Positions 1-8,808 of a stretch of 64,000 bases of DNA are shown here, piece after piece (position 1 is the stretch's first letter; each line of letters begins with the position of its first letter). The position numbers and the translations under genes were made by a program. The stretch covers positions 457,181-521,180 of the forward strand of contig NZ_JAPDHX010000001.1 of NCBI RefSeq assembly GCF_025972045.1, read 5' to 3'. This DNA comes from Micropruina sonneratiae. Its GTDB lineage: Bacteria; Actinomycetota; Actinomycetes; Propionibacteriales; Propionibacteriaceae. Below the pieces are notes generated by a model. It ran no database searches, had not been told where the DNA came from, and worked only from the letters and a program-made list of their open reading frames with translations.

Positions 1-1417
1 CCTTCCTGACCACCCGCGAGCGATCGTCGATCACCAGCCCGCCGGCCGTGCCCTCGTCGCCCGGATGGACCCGCACTCCCCAGAAGGGCCCCTTGTCGAC
101 GCCGCCCAGGCAGGGGTTGCGGCGCAGCAGCGGGTCGCCGAGGAGCCGGTCCCAGGCGCTGTCCCCGCGCTGGAAGTCGGTGTCCTTGCCGCGCTTGGCG
201 AGGGCGTTGAAGGCGACCACGCTGCCGAGCAGCCCCGCCCGGTCGACTCCCAGGGCGCCGGCCAGTTCGTCCAGCGTGCCGCCGCGCACCAACTCGCCGG
301 CTTCGAGAGCAGACTTGGGTGAGCCGCCGGCCGGCCACGGTCCGAGCGCGTGCGCCTTGCGATGCCGGTTGTCCAGCACCAGGAAGGACGGCACGGAGCG
401 CTGCCCGCGATTGTGCTCGTACATCCGGCGCCCGACGGTGCCGCCGGGCTCGGCCTCGTCGACGAAGCGGTCGCCCGCGGCGTCCACCATCAGCCCGTGC
501 GGCGCGACCCGGGCGGCGTCCAGCCGGTGCGGGCGGCCCTCGGCCAGCAGCACCGGCGTCCACCAGGCCCGGTCAAGTCCGGCGGTCGCCGCGCCGACCT
601 GCCCGGCCACCCGCAGCGCGGCGCCGTCGTTGTCGCCGCCCACCGACCAGTCCACCGAGGTCGGGGCCGGCAGATGCTTCTCGCGCAGCGTCTGGTCGGC
701 CTCGAAGCCGCCGCACGCCAGCAGCACCCCGCGGCCCGCCTCGAGCGTCACCTCGGCGCCGTCGAGATCGACCAGCACTCCGTGCACGGCGTCGTTGCGC
801 ACCAGCAGCGACGTCATGGGCGCGTTCAGCCAGAACTGGACGCCGCTGGTCAGCGCCCTGCGCAGCAACTCGATGACCAGCGCCTGGCCGCCGGGCGTCT
901 CGGCCCGGCCGAACGGACGCCGCAGTCGCGCCCACAGGCCACCGGTGTCCTCGGCGTCCTGCGCCGGCCGGACGCGCTGCGCCCAGTCGTCGTCCAGGGC
1001 GGCCGCCGAACCGCGGGCGCGCAACGTGCGGCCCTGCGGCCTGCCGCCCTCGGCCTCAGCGCGGCAGTCCGGGACGCCCTTCACCGCCTCCAGCGCGATC
1101 CGGGAGGACACCAGCCACCGAGCCACGACCGCAGCCGTCCGGGTGAAGGCCGCCAGTCTCGCCCGCTGCGCCTCGTCTCGCGGGCCGACCAGACCGGCCA
1201 GGTAGGTGAGCGCGTCCTGTACCGAGTCGGCCGGCAGCCCGCCGTGCCCGGCCAGGTCGTTGGCAGGCATCCACAGGTGGCCGTCGCCGGCGGCGGTCGC
1301 CCCGCCCAGTTGCCGGCTGCGCTCCAGCACCACCACGGAGTGGCCGAGCCGGCGGGCGGCCACGGCGGCCAGCAGGCCGGCGGCGCCGCCCCCGACGATC
1401 ACCACATCGGTGCGCAC
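1..1417 (-). CDS. FAD-dependent oxidoreductase, 3-ketosteroid dehydrogenase/fumarate reductase type (3' end outside window)
   Basis: The frame opens at a GTG four bases past the pepA stop and stays open to the window edge, so the C-terminus is missing. The first residues give a dinucleotide-binding fold, VVIVGGGAAG, followed by an acidic end of strand 2 (VVVLE) and GGATAAGDGHLWMP, the pattern of FAD_binding_2 flavoproteins such as 3-ketosteroid delta-1-dehydrogenases. Near the edge comes GTAGGLVIDDRSRV, the usual late motif of this family that closes the FAD site. About 472 residues are visible; family members have about 500-570. It probably oxidises or reduces an alicyclic or steroid-like substrate, but the substrate cannot be read from the sequence. 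It follows pepA with a 2-base gap, so the two may be co-transcribed. Family assignment is firm; specificity is not. Confidence 0.75.
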   Translation of the reverse strand, partial: MRTDVVIVGGGAAGLLAAVAARRLGHSVVVLERSRQLGGATAAGDGHLWMPANDLAGHGGLPADSVQDALTYLAGLVGPRDEAQRARLAAFTRTAAVVARWLVSSRIALEAVKGVPDCRAEAEGGRPQGRTLRARGSAAALDDDWAQRVRPAQDAEDTGGLWARLRRPFGRAETPGGQALVIELLRRALTSGVQFWLNAPMTSLLVRNDAVHGVLVDLDGAEVTLEAGRGVLLACGGFEADQTLREKHLPAPTSVDWSVGGDNDGAALRVAGQVGAATAGLDRAWWTPVLLAEGRPHRLDAARVAPHGLMVDAAGDRFVDEAEPGGTVGRRMYEHNRGQRSVPSFLVLDNRHRKAHALGPWPAGGSPKSALEAGELVRGGTLDELAGALGVDRAGLLGSVVAFNALAKRGKDTDFQRGDSAWDRLLGDPLLRRNPCLGGVDKGPFWGVRVHPGDEGTAGGLVIDDRSRVVRK

Positions 1418-1419
1418 GG

Positions 1420-2922
1420 TCAGCTCTGCAGGGACTGGGCCAGGGCCACCAGGGTCCTCACGGCCATCCCGGTGCCGCCGGTCGGCACGTAGTCGTAGGG
1501 GCCCTCGTCGTTGAACGCGGGGCCGGCCACGTCGAGGTGCGCCCACGGCACATCGTCGGGGACGAAGCTGTGCAGGAAGGCCGCCGCGGTCAGGGCGCCG
1601 CCGGCGCGGTTGCCGCCCGAGCGAAGGTCGGCCACCTTCGACTCCAGCTTGGTCCGGGTGCCGTCGGGGATGGGCAGCTGCCAGAACGCCTCACCGGCGC
1701 TCTCGGCGGCGTCGAGCACCGCGTCGGCGGCGGTGTCGTCGCTGGCCATCAACCCGGCGACCCGCTCGCCGAGGGCGACCACGCAGGCACCGGTGAGGGT
1801 CGCCACGTCGATGATCAGGTCGGGGGAGTCCTCACCGGCCCGTACCAGGGCATCAGCCATCACCAGCCTGCCCTCGGCGTCCGAGTTCACGTTCTCGACG
1901 GTGGTGCCGCCGTACATGGTGAGCACGTCCGAGGGACGGTAGGCGGTGCCGGAGGGCATGTTCTCGGCCATCGACGCGTAGGCGGTGACCCGGACCTTCA
2001 GGCCCAGCCGGGCGATCGCCCTGGTCGCGGCCAGCACCGCCGCGGCGCCGGCCATGTCGCTCTTCATCGTGTACATGCCGTCGGCCGGCTTGAGGTTGAG
2101 CCCTCCGGTGTCGAAGGTGATGCCCTTGCCGACCAGGGCCAGGTGCGCCTTCGCCCCGCGCGGGGCGTAACTGAAGCGGACCAGCCGGGGGGCGCGGGAC
2201 GAGCCGCCGCCGACTGCGAGGATGCCGCCGAAGCCGCCCTTCTCGAGAGCCTTGTCGTCGAGCACCTCGACGTCGATCCTGGTGCCCTTGGCGGCGGTCC
2301 GGGCCGCCTCGGCGAAGGTCTCCGGGTACAGCACGTTGGCCGGGGTGTTCACCCAGTCGCGGGCCAGGCACACCGCCTCGGCGACGGTGCGGGCGGCGTC
2401 CACCGCGTCGCGGGCCTCGGTGCGGCCCGAGTTGCTGACCACGGTGATCGAGGCGATGGCCGGCTTGGGCTGCGTGCCGCTCACCTTGACGAAGCTGTAC
2501 GAGCCGAGCAGTGCACCCTCGGCGGCGCCCTTGACCACCTCGGGCTCGACGGCGTCCAGGCTGACGGCGACCCGCAGCGGCCGGTCGCCGGCCAGTGCCG
2601 CGGCGGCGCGGACGCCGTTGCCGGCGGCCCGGCGGACCTGTTCGGGGGTGACGTCGATCTCGCCCAGCCCGACCGTGACGAGCCTGCTCCCCGCCACCCC
2701 CGGCAGGGCCACCGCGGTTCCCGGTTTCGAGGCGGCGCCCAGTTCGCGGGCCACCTCGAGCAGCGGCCGGCCGAACTGGTCGGCGACCCGGGCCTCGACG
2801 GAGTCCGGAACGCCGACCAGGACGGCTGTGCCGGCGCTTTCGGCGAGCCCGACCACCAGCACGTCGGCGTCACCGGGGGCGCTGGTCGCGAGAGTGAGGG
2901 GAGGGAGGCTGAACGAGGTCAC
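1420..2922 (-). CDS. pepA: Leucyl aminopeptidase (M17, cytosolic)
   Basis: This 500-residue protein is a typical M17 aminopeptidase, which removes N-terminal residues from peptides in the cytoplasm using two metal ions and forms hexamers. The first ~170 residues are the less conserved N-terminal domain. The catalytic domain shows GKGITFDTGGLNLK (lysine and aspartate ligands), MKSDMAGAAAV, and NSDAEGRL at about residue 346, the family signature with serine in place of the usual threonine. Length matches the family. The start is a GTG; the bases before it (TGGACT, 6-base gap) only weakly resemble a leaderless promoter. It is divergent from the iron-type alcohol dehydrogenase, and the FAD oxidoreductase follows closely downstream. 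Confidence 0.93.
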   Translation of the reverse strand: MTSFSLPPLTLATSAPGDADVLVVGLAESAGTAVLVGVPDSVEARVADQFGRPLLEVARELGAASKPGTAVALPGVAGSRLVTVGLGEIDVTPEQVRRAAGNGVRAAAALAGDRPLRVAVSLDAVEPEVVKGAAEGALLGSYSFVKVSGTQPKPAIASITVVSNSGRTEARDAVDAARTVAEAVCLARDWVNTPANVLYPETFAEAARTAAKGTRIDVEVLDDKALEKGGFGGILAVGGGSSRAPRLVRFSYAPRGAKAHLALVGKGITFDTGGLNLKPADGMYTMKSDMAGAAAVLAATRAIARLGLKVRVTAYASMAENMPSGTAYRPSDVLTMYGGTTVENVNSDAEGRLVMADALVRAGEDSPDLIIDVATLTGACVVALGERVAGLMASDDTAADAVLDAAESAGEAFWQLPIPDGTRTKLESKVADLRSGGNRAGGALTAAAFLHSFVPDDVPWAHLDVAGPAFNDEGPYDYVPTGGTGMAVRTLVALAQSLQS

Positions 2923-3043
2923 GGGGGCAGTCCAATCACACGGCGGTACAGGAGCGGATCACCCGTCACCATAGTCCGCGGGCCGGACGCCGGGCAGGCC
3001 GTGCCCGGCGATGCGGACGCCCCGACCGTGGGATCCTTGGCCG

Positions 3044-4189
3044 GTGACCAGCTTCAGCTTCGCCACCGCCACCCGGATCGTCTTCGGCGCCGGCAGCAGC
3101 GCCGACCTGCCGGCCCTGCTCGCCGGTATCGGCGGCCGTCCGTTCGTCTGCACCGGGGCGCACCCGGACCGGTTCGCGGCCGTGCTGGCCGGGGTGTCCG
3201 ACCCGGCGACCTGGCCGGTGGCCGGCGAGCCGACCGTCGACGACATCAGGGCCGGGGTCGCCGCGGCCCGCGAGCACGGTGCGGACGTCGTGGTCGGCCT
3301 GGGCGGGGGAGCGGTGCTGGACGCCGCCAAGCTCATCGCCGCCCTGGTGCCCAACACCGGCGATGTCCTGGACTACCTGGAGGTGATCGGCGCCGGCCGG
3401 CCGCTGGCCGAGCAGCCGTTGCCGTTCGTGGCCGTGCCGACCACCGCCGGCACCGGCTCCGAGGTGACCATGAACGGCGTGGTGACCTCGACCGAGCACG
3501 GTGTCAAGGTGAGCATGCGGTCCCCGTCGATGCTGGCCCGGCTGGCGCTGATCGACCCCGAACTGACCCTTGGCTGCCCGCCGTCGGTGACCGCGTCGTC
3601 CGGGCTGGACGCGCTCACCCAGTGCCTGGAACCGTTCGTCTCGCCGTTCGCCAATCCGCTCACCGACGGCTTCTGCGTCGAGGGCCTGCAGCGCGCCGGC
3701 CGCAGCCTGCGCCGGGCCTACCACGACGGCGCCGACCAGGCCGCCCGTACCGACATGGCGCTGTGCTCGCTGCTGGGCGGGCTGGCGCTGGCCAACGCCA
3801 AGCTGGGCGCCGTACACGGGCTGGCCGGGGTGATCGGCGGACTGACCGGCGCCCCGCACGGGCTGACCTGCGCCACCCTGCTGGTGCCGGCCAGCGCCGG
3901 CACCGTCGCCGCCCTGCGGGCCACCGACCCCGACCATCCGGCGCTGGCCCGGTATGCCCGGGCCGGCGAGCTGTTGTCCGGTACCGCCGGGGTGGATGCC
4001 CTGCTCGACTGGCTGGCCGAGACCGTGCGGCAGCTGCAGGTGCCGGGCATCGCCGGCCTCGGCATCACCCCCGAGCAGTACCCGGCGATCGCCGAGCAGG
4101 CGGCGAAGGCGTCCTCGACCAAGGGCAACCCGGTCGCGCTCGACGTCGACCAGCTGGTCGCGATCCTCACCGAGGCGGCCCGGCACTAG
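3044..4189 (+). CDS. Iron-containing alcohol dehydrogenase family protein
   Basis: A 381-residue group III alcohol dehydrogenase. The NAD(P) loop [12 protein letters not shown] lies at about residues 85-96 and PTTAGTGSE at about 132-140. The metal site is D189 in [11 protein letters not shown]258 in AVHG and H272 in GAPHG; the position that is histidine in FucO-like enzymes is Q193 here. GTG at 3044 is preferred over the ATG at 3011 because homology begins at [16 protein letters not shown] and the extension is unlike the family. A weak GATCCT box lies 6 bases before this GTG. Members oxidise or reduce small alcohols, aldehydes or maleylacetate; the substrate is unknown. gcvT follows 28 bases later. 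Confidence 0.85.
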   Translation: MTSFSFATATRIVFGAGSSADLPALLAGIGGRPFVCTGAHPDRFAAVLAGVSDPATWPVAGEPTVDDIRAGVAAAREHGADVVVGLGGGAVLDAAKLIAALVPNTGDVLDYLEVIGAGRPLAEQPLPFVAVPTTAGTGSEVTMNGVVTSTEHGVKVSMRSPSMLARLALIDPELTLGCPPSVTASSGLDALTQCLEPFVSPFANPLTDGFCVEGLQRAGRSLRRAYHDGADQAARTDMALCSLLGGLALANAKLGAVHGLAGVIGGLTGAPHGLTCATLLVPASAGTVAALRATDPDHPALARYARAGELLSGTAGVDALLDWLAETVRQLQVPGIAGLGITPEQYPAIAEQAAKASSTKGNPVALDVDQLVAILTEAARH

Positions 4190-4217
4190 GCTCGTCTCGC
4201 AGACCAGAGGAGCACGC

Positions 4218-5312
4218 ATGTCAGAGCTGAAGACGTCCCCCTTGCACGACCGGCACCAGGCGCTGGGGGCCAGGTTCGCCGAGTTCGGCGGCTGGTCGAT
4301 GCCGCTGCAGTACGGCGGCATCGTCGCCGAACACAAGGCGGTGCGTGAGGCGGTCGGCATCTTCGACGTCAGCCACCTCGGCAAGGCGCGCATCCGGGGC
4401 GCCGGCGCGGCCGAGTTCCTCAACGCCTGCATCAGCAACGACGTCCACAAGATCGGCATCGGGCAGGCTCAGTACACGCTGCTGTGCAACGAGGCCGGCG
4501 GGGTGATCGACGACCTGATCTGGTACTGGCTGGCCGACGATGAGATCTTCCTCATCCCCAACGCCGCCAACACCGCCGAGGTGGTCGAGAGGCTGGCCGC
4601 CGCCGCGCCCGAAGGCCTCACCGTGACCAACGAGCACGACGACTATGCGGTGCTGGCCGTGCAGGGTCCGCTGTCCGACGAGACGCTGGCCGCGATCGGG
4701 TTGCCGGTCGGCCACGACTACATGCGCTTCGACACCGGAGAGCTCGGTGGGGTCACGCTCACCGTGTGCCGCACCGGCTACACCGGGGAGCGCGGCTACG
4801 AGCTCGTCGTGCCCGCCGCGGACGCCGGCGCGGTCTGGGACGCCGTGCTCGCCGCCGGCGAGCAGTACGGCATCGCGGCCGCCGGCCTGGGCGCCCGGGA
4901 CACGCTGCGCACCGAGATGGGGTACCCGCTGCACGGCCAGGACCTGCGGCCCGACATCTCCGCCGGCCAGTGCGGGGTCGGCTGGGCGATCGGCTGGAAG
5001 AAGGACGACTTCTGGGGCGCTGCGGCGTTGCGGGCCGAGAAGGCCGCGGGGGTGCCGCGCCGGCTGACCGGACTGGTGTCGCTGGGACGCGGCATCCCGC
5101 GTCCGCACATGGAGGTGATGGCCGACGGTGAGGTGGTCGGCGAGGTCACCTCGGGCACGTTCTCGCCGACCCTGGGCAAGGGCGTGGCGTTGGCTCTGCT
5201 GCCGCCCGCGCTGACCCCCGGCACCCCCGTGTCGGTGCGGGTGCGCAACCGCGAGGAGCCGTTCGAGGTCACCAAGCCGCCGTTCGTCACCCCGGGAGTG
5301 CGCGAGTCGTGA
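4218..5312 (+). CDS. gcvT: Glycine cleavage system T protein (aminomethyltransferase)
   Basis: GcvT moves the aminomethyl carbon from the lipoylated H protein to tetrahydrofolate, releasing ammonia and 5,10-methylene-THF. The 364-residue product starts [20 protein letters not shown] and contains [10 protein letters not shown], the [10 protein letters not shown] segment and the ISNDVHKI region that carries the catalytic aspartate in known T proteins, followed by the typical folate-binding core and C-terminal barrel. ATG 4218 is preceded by AGAGGAG; the open frame extends upstream but without homology. The other gcv genes are not in the window. The next gene overlaps its stop by 4 bases (GTGA), which suggests translational coupling. 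Confidence 0.95.
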   Translation: MSELKTSPLHDRHQALGARFAEFGGWSMPLQYGGIVAEHKAVREAVGIFDVSHLGKARIRGAGAAEFLNACISNDVHKIGIGQAQYTLLCNEAGGVIDDLIWYWLADDEIFLIPNAANTAEVVERLAAAAPEGLTVTNEHDDYAVLAVQGPLSDETLAAIGLPVGHDYMRFDTGELGGVTLTVCRTGYTGERGYELVVPAADAGAVWDAVLAAGEQYGIAAAGLGARDTLRTEMGYPLHGQDLRPDISAGQCGVGWAIGWKKDDFWGAAALRAEKAAGVPRRLTGLVSLGRGIPRPHMEVMADGEVVGEVTSGTFSPTLGKGVALALLPPALTPGTPVSVRVRNREEPFEVTKPPFVTPGVRES

Positions 5313-5602
5313 GAGCGGGCGGCTGGCGCCAGTGGGCGCACCTCGCGCTGGCCGCGGTCGGGGTGGCCGCGGTGCTGTGGGCGCTGGTGCTGGGCGCGCA
5401 CCCGACCATCTGGTGCCGCGATCAGGTGATGCAGCCCGGGCAGACCTGCAGCAACGCCCAGGGCACCAAGGTGCAGACCTACGAGGAACGGTTCAGTGCG
5501 GCGCAGTGGGCGCGTCCGGTGGTGGGTGGCGTCGGCCTCGCCGTCACCGGCTTCGCCCTGGCGCTGTACCGGGGCGGACGCCGCACCCGGGTGCCGGCCT
5601 GA
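5309..5602 (+). CDS. Small two-helix membrane protein, unknown function
   Basis: A 97-residue protein whose GTG start overlaps the gcvT stop (GTGA). Two hydrophobic helices are visible, at about residues 10-31 and 66-86. Between them is a short polar loop with two cysteines (IWCRDQVM and QTCSN), which could form a disulfide if the loop is extracytoplasmic. The C-terminus is basic (GGRRTR), so the tails are probably cytoplasmic. I do not recognise the family. Its placement suggests it is translated with gcvT rather than from its own promoter. Confidence 0.6.
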   Translation: MRAGGWRQWAHLALAAVGVAAVLWALVLGAHPTIWCRDQVMQPGQTCSNAQGTKVQTYEERFSAAQWARPVVGGVGLAVTGFALALYRGGRRTRVPA

Positions 5603-5690
5603 CCCGCTTGTTGCGGGCGGCGGGGATGGCCGGGTCGCGGCGAGGACTGACCGGGTGACCGCGGTGGGTGACTCGCCCGCTGCAAAGGGC

Positions 5691-5900
5691 TCAGTCGACC
5701 TCGAGGCTCATCGGCCCGTAGACCAGCCGGTCCTCCTCGTAGAGGGACACCGCGCTCACGCCCTGCTCGGCCAGATCGGCGTAGCCGGCGGTGATCCAGG
5801 CCTCCGCCTCGGCCTGCGAACCGAACGGCGCCTCGAAACCCAGCGCGGCCAGGGCGTCCGGGTCGGCCGGGCCGCCCTCGGCTCGCCAGTACCAGGCCAT
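5691..5900 (-). CDS. Small hypothetical protein coupled to the DUF3043-type gene
   Basis: A 69-residue acidic protein beginning MAWYWRAEGG and containing a short helical stretch with GSQAEAEAWITAGYADLAE, then YEEDRLVYGPMSLEV. No membrane segment or known catalytic motif is visible. Its ATG shares one base with the stop codon of the upstream gene (TGATG), a translational-coupling arrangement, so the two products are probably made together. The sequence has the look of a conserved actinobacterial hypothetical, but I cannot assign a role. Confidence 0.6.
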   Translation of the reverse strand: MAWYWRAEGGPADPDALAALGFEAPFGSQAEAEAWITAGYADLAEQGVSAVSLYEEDRLVYGPMSLEVD

Positions 5901-6484
5901 CAGATCTTCTCCCCGCGGGCCACCACCGGCTTGGGGATGCGGATGCGGCGCAGCGACAGCGAGCGGTTGAAGCCGTAGTAGAGCAGCCCCTTCAGCGGTT
6001 CGTTCGGGATGCGCTCGGCCGCCAGCCGCTTGAACCCGCGCCACATCATCACGATGTCGATGACGATCAGCAGCATGAACGACCAGGTGGCGTAGGTGGA
6101 GGGTTCGACGATGGCCGGGTAGGCCGGGCTGACCACCAGCACCAGCACCAGCAGCAGCATCAGGATCGGCATCGACCACTCGGCCAGGTTGAAGCGGGCG
6201 TCCACCCAGTTGCGCATCAGCTGCTTGCCGGGGGTGTTGTCCAGTGCGCTGGCCTGCTTGCGACGCTCGGCGGTGGCCTGTTGCCGTGCCCGCTTGCGGG
6301 CCTCCTTGGGCGACAGGGTGGGATTCAACCGCTCGCGACGGGCCGCCTCGGCGTCCTTGCGCCGCGGCGTCGGGGCGGCCTTGCCCTTCGGCTGGGCCGG
6401 CGTCGGCACCTGGGTGGGGGCGGCCTGCTGGGCCGGCTCGGACCCGGTGGCTCCGGAGCCCTTGGAGGGGGAGAACAGTCCCAC
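5900..6484 (-). CDS. DUF3043-type membrane protein
   Basis: A 194-residue protein in two parts. The first ~90 residues are polar and rich in Ala, Pro and Lys, with a basic run (PKEARKRARQQATAERRKQ). The rest has two hydrophobic helices (around MPILMLLLVLVLVVSPAYP and WSFMLLIVIDIVMMW) followed by a basic tail with RIRIPKPV. This layout matches the actinobacterial DUF3043 family, often found near respiratory and cell-envelope genes; function unknown. GTG 6484 is chosen because homology-like sequence starts at GLFSPSKG. A TAGCAT box at 6520-6525 on the minus strand would give a leader of about 30 bases. It is divergent from pspA. Confidence 0.7.
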   Translation of the reverse strand: MGLFSPSKGSGATGSEPAQQAAPTQVPTPAQPKGKAAPTPRRKDAEAARRERLNPTLSPKEARKRARQQATAERRKQASALDNTPGKQLMRNWVDARFNLAEWSMPILMLLLVLVLVVSPAYPAIVEPSTYATWSFMLLIVIDIVMMWRGFKRLAAERIPNEPLKGLLYYGFNRSLSLRRIRIPKPVVARGEKI

Positions 6485-6595
6485 GGCGAACCTCGCTGTC
6501 GGTGGATCGGTGACCCTTGATGCTACCCCGGCCGGACGCCGTGGCCGTCCCCGCGGCCCGTGGCTGAACGGCTTCGGGTCGTGCCCGGGGGCGTC

Positions 6596-6697
6596 CGTTC
6601 TCAGCAACGCCGACTGTTCTCGGGTCAGATGGCTGTTTTCGTGTCGTGACACGAAAACAGCCGGCGTAGGTGCCAGTACCAGGCGTTGCTGAGAACG
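6596..6697. repeat. Nested inverted repeat (outer 16-bp arms, inner 15-bp arms)
   Basis: The outer arms are CGTTCTCAGCAACGCC (6596-6611) and its exact complement (6682-6697). Inside lies a second perfect hairpin at 6631-6662 with arms GGCTGTTTTCGTGTC and complement around a 2-base loop. The whole 102-bp unit sits in the 322-bp divergent gap between the DUF3043-type gene and pspA. Nothing else in that gap looks coding. The inner hairpin is rich in A/T for this genome. It could be a small non-autonomous repeat of the REP/MITE kind, a strong cruciform or a bidirectional terminator. Confidence 0.8.
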
Positions 6698-6759
6698 ACC
6701 GAGCCGTCGCAGGGCGCCGGCCCGGACGTGCGGGGAGGCCCGGGCTGGGCGCCGCCGGA

Positions 6760-6765
6760 TAGGCT
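6760..6765 (+). promoter_or_regulatory. Candidate -10 box for the pspA-like gene
   Basis: TAGGCT about 40 bases upstream of the ATG; unlike many genes here, this one has a purine-rich ribosome-binding site (CGGAAGGCGAG) before the start, so it is predicted to have an ordinary leader. Confidence 0.4.
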
Positions 6766-6806
6766 GGGCGGGAAGCACGCGAACCCTACGGAAGGCGAGA
6801 CCCCCC

Positions 6807-7634
6807 ATGGCAGGGCTGTTCCAACGGATCAAGGCCATTTTCTCGGCCAAGGCCGACAAGGCCCTCGACAAGCTCGAGGATCCCCGCGAGACCCTGGACT
6901 ACTCCTACACCAAGCAGCTGGAGCTGCTGCAGCAGGTGCGCCGCGGGGTGGCCGAGGTGGCCACCAGCCGCAAGCGGGTCGAACTGCAGGCGGGTCAGCT
7001 CAACCAGCAGATCGACAAGCTGAACACGGCCGCCAAACGGGCGCTGGAATCCAATCGCGAAGACCTCGCACGTGAGGCGTTGACCCGCAAGTCCGGGCTG
7101 CAGCAGCAGCTGGCCGAGCTGCAGGAGCAGCATTCCGCGCTGCAGTCCGAAGAGGAGCGCTTGGTTCGGGCGAGCCAGCAACTGCAATCCCGGGTGGACG
7201 CCTTCCGCACCCGCAAGGAGACGATCAAGGCCAGCTACACCGCCGCCGAGGCGCAGAACAAAATCTCCGAGGCGTTCAGCGGCCTCGGCAAGGAGATGGG
7301 CGACGTCGGGCAGGCGATCCAACGGGCCGAGGACAAGACCACGCAGCTCAAGGCGCGCTCCGCCGCCGTCGACGAGTTGCTGGCCAGCGGCGCCCTGGAC
7401 GACCCGACCGGGATGGCCAAGGACGACATCACCCGCGAGCTGGACGCCCTGGCGTCCGGTGCCCAGGTGGACGACGAGCTGGCGGCGTTGAAGGCCTCGC
7501 TCGGTCAGCCGGCCGGCGAGCTCGCCGGCGCGGGCGCCGACGCCGAGCAGGGCCGGCTGCCGGCCGGCGGCAACTACGAGCAGCCGCCCGCCCCGGGGGC
7601 CACCCAGCCCGAGTCGTCGGAGGACCTGCGCTGA
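6807..7634 (+). CDS. pspA: PspA/IM30 family membrane-stress protein
   Basis: A 275-residue protein that begins MAGLFQRIKAIFSAKADKALDKLEDP, the usual N-terminal amphipathic helix and helix 1 of PspA/Vipp1 proteins, followed by long heptad-like coiled coils through about residue 220. The last ~50 residues are an acidic, Gly/Ala/Pro-rich tail not needed for the family fold. PspA homologues polymerise on the inner face of the cytoplasmic membrane and protect it under stress; in actinobacteria they work with partner proteins that differ from the enterobacterial set. No pspB/C-type gene is adjacent. The next gene starts 27 bases later, so the two may be co-transcribed. Confidence 0.9.
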   Translation: MAGLFQRIKAIFSAKADKALDKLEDPRETLDYSYTKQLELLQQVRRGVAEVATSRKRVELQAGQLNQQIDKLNTAAKRALESNREDLAREALTRKSGLQQQLAELQEQHSALQSEEERLVRASQQLQSRVDAFRTRKETIKASYTAAEAQNKISEAFSGLGKEMGDVGQAIQRAEDKTTQLKARSAAVDELLASGALDDPTGMAKDDITRELDALASGAQVDDELAALKASLGQPAGELAGAGADAEQGRLPAGGNYEQPPAPGATQPESSEDLR

Positions 7635-7661
7635 ACCGCCCGGCCGAGCCCGCCGGCGCCG

Positions 7662-8708
7662 ATGGCTGATCGGCGCCCGCGGGTCCTGCTGGCCACGGGC
7701 CCGGTCGGCGATCTCGCCCCCAGAACCGTCGCCGTCGCGCTGGCCAGGGGTTTCGCCGACGCGGCCGATGTGGCCGTGATCGGTCTCGCCGAGGGCGGCC
7801 CGGCACTGGGCCGCGCGCTGGCCGGCCCGGACGGCGAGTTCGAGTCGCTCAGCACGGGCTGGCTCGCGCACGGCGCCGGCCTGGTCGCCGTCGGGGGCAT
7901 CGCGTCCCAGCCCTCGGACGCCCCGCTGGCCGGTAGCAGTTCCGCACTCGGTCGGCTGGCCGGCTACGCGGCGTCCAGGACCCCGACCGGCACCCTGGTG
8001 GTCGACCTGACCGGATCGGCTCCGGCCTGCCACGACGCGGGCGCGGGCCTGCTGGGGGCGCTGGGCGCCGTCGCCGACGTGCCACTCGATGCCGGGCCGG
8101 ACGCCCTGGCCCGGCTCACCGAACTCGACCTCCACCCGGTGCGCGAGCTGCTGGCCGATCGCCCGCTGGTCGGCGTCGTGCCACCCGGCGAGGAGACGGA
8201 CCTGCTGCTCGGACTGCGGGGCATCACCTCGCGCCGGGGGCGGGCCGCCCTGGTGGCGGCTCCCCGGATGCTCGCCGTCGACGACGCGCTGGAGCGCTTC
8301 GCCCGGGCCGCTGCCCCCGAACTGGCCGCCGCCCCCGGCGCGGGCGCGGCTGGCGGGCTGGGCTTCGCAGTGCTGGCCCTGGGCGGCCGGCTGGCCACCG
8401 GAGCGGCGCTCGCCGCCGAGGTCTGGGGGCTGCCCCGGGCCCTGGCGGGGGCAGACCTGGTCGTCACCGCGTGCGACTCGTTCGACTTCGGCAGCCGCGG
8501 TGGCGGGGTCGTCACCGAACTGGCCCGCCGCTGCGACGAGGCCGAGACCCCGCTGGTGGTGGTCGCCTCGGCGCTGGGCATGTCCGGCCGCGAGATGCGG
8601 GTGATGGGAGTGGAGTCGGCGCACCCGATCGAGCCGGCGTCCGACCTCGAGCCGGCTCTCACCGAGACCGGCCGCCGGCTGGCCGCGGGCTGGCTCGCGA
8701 GATGGTGA
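7662..8708 (+). CDS. Glycerate kinase-like protein (divergent)
   Basis: A 348-residue protein with the overall layout of the GlxK glycerate kinase family: an N-terminal Rossmann-like half, GSAPACHDAGAGLLGALG matching the family's GGSATNDGGAGML segment, and GAGAAGGLGFAVLALGG matching its G-rich loop. The usual early DGGEGT motif is not conserved (here GLAEGG), so activity on glycerate is uncertain. The M. tuberculosis homologue next to its HesB-like gene (Rv2205c, from memory) is similarly divergent. The neighbours, pspA-like upstream and erpA downstream, do not point to a pathway. Confidence 0.65.
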   Translation: MADRRPRVLLATGPVGDLAPRTVAVALARGFADAADVAVIGLAEGGPALGRALAGPDGEFESLSTGWLAHGAGLVAVGGIASQPSDAPLAGSSSALGRLAGYAASRTPTGTLVVDLTGSAPACHDAGAGLLGALGAVADVPLDAGPDALARLTELDLHPVRELLADRPLVGVVPPGEETDLLLGLRGITSRRGRAALVAAPRMLAVDDALERFARAAAPELAAAPGAGAAGGLGFAVLALGGRLATGAALAAEVWGLPRALAGADLVVTACDSFDFGSRGGGVVTELARRCDEAETPLVVVASALGMSGREMRVMGVESAHPIEPASDLEPALTETGRRLAAGWLARW

Positions 8709-8732
8709 CTGACCGGCCGGCGCGGAACCGAT

Positions 8733-8738
8733 TACACT
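8733..8738 (+). promoter_or_regulatory. Candidate -10 box for erpA
   Basis: TACACT about 70 bases before the erpA start, in the 100-bp gap after the glycerate-kinase-like gene. No convincing -35 box is visible. Confidence 0.35.
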
Positions 8739-8808
8739 GAAACCGGAATACCCGCTCCCCGCGTGGGCGTTGCCCCTGGCGAGTATCCCCGAACCTTACG
8801 GAGTTGAC

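Noticed and set aside
3032-3037. Leaderless -10 box (GATCCT) for the iron-type dehydrogenase
   Set aside because: The first T of TANNNT is missing; too weak to list as a promoter, though the spacing to GTG 3044 would fit.
48-4459. Long overlapping open frames on the wrong strand across pepA, the FAD oxidoreductase and the iron dehydrogenase (for example 1537-4230 plus, 2966-4459 minus)
   Set aside because: They are arginine/glycine/proline-rich mirror frames of recognisable genes, a result of the high GC content; none shows a known domain.
6485-6806. A small protein gene in the 322-bp gap before pspA
   Set aside because: Short frames exist but are broken by the hairpins and lack start signals or recognisable residues.
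6786-8624. 612-codon minus-strand frame across pspA and the glycerate-kinase-like gene
   Set aside because: It is the complement of two recognisable genes and has no family-like motif.
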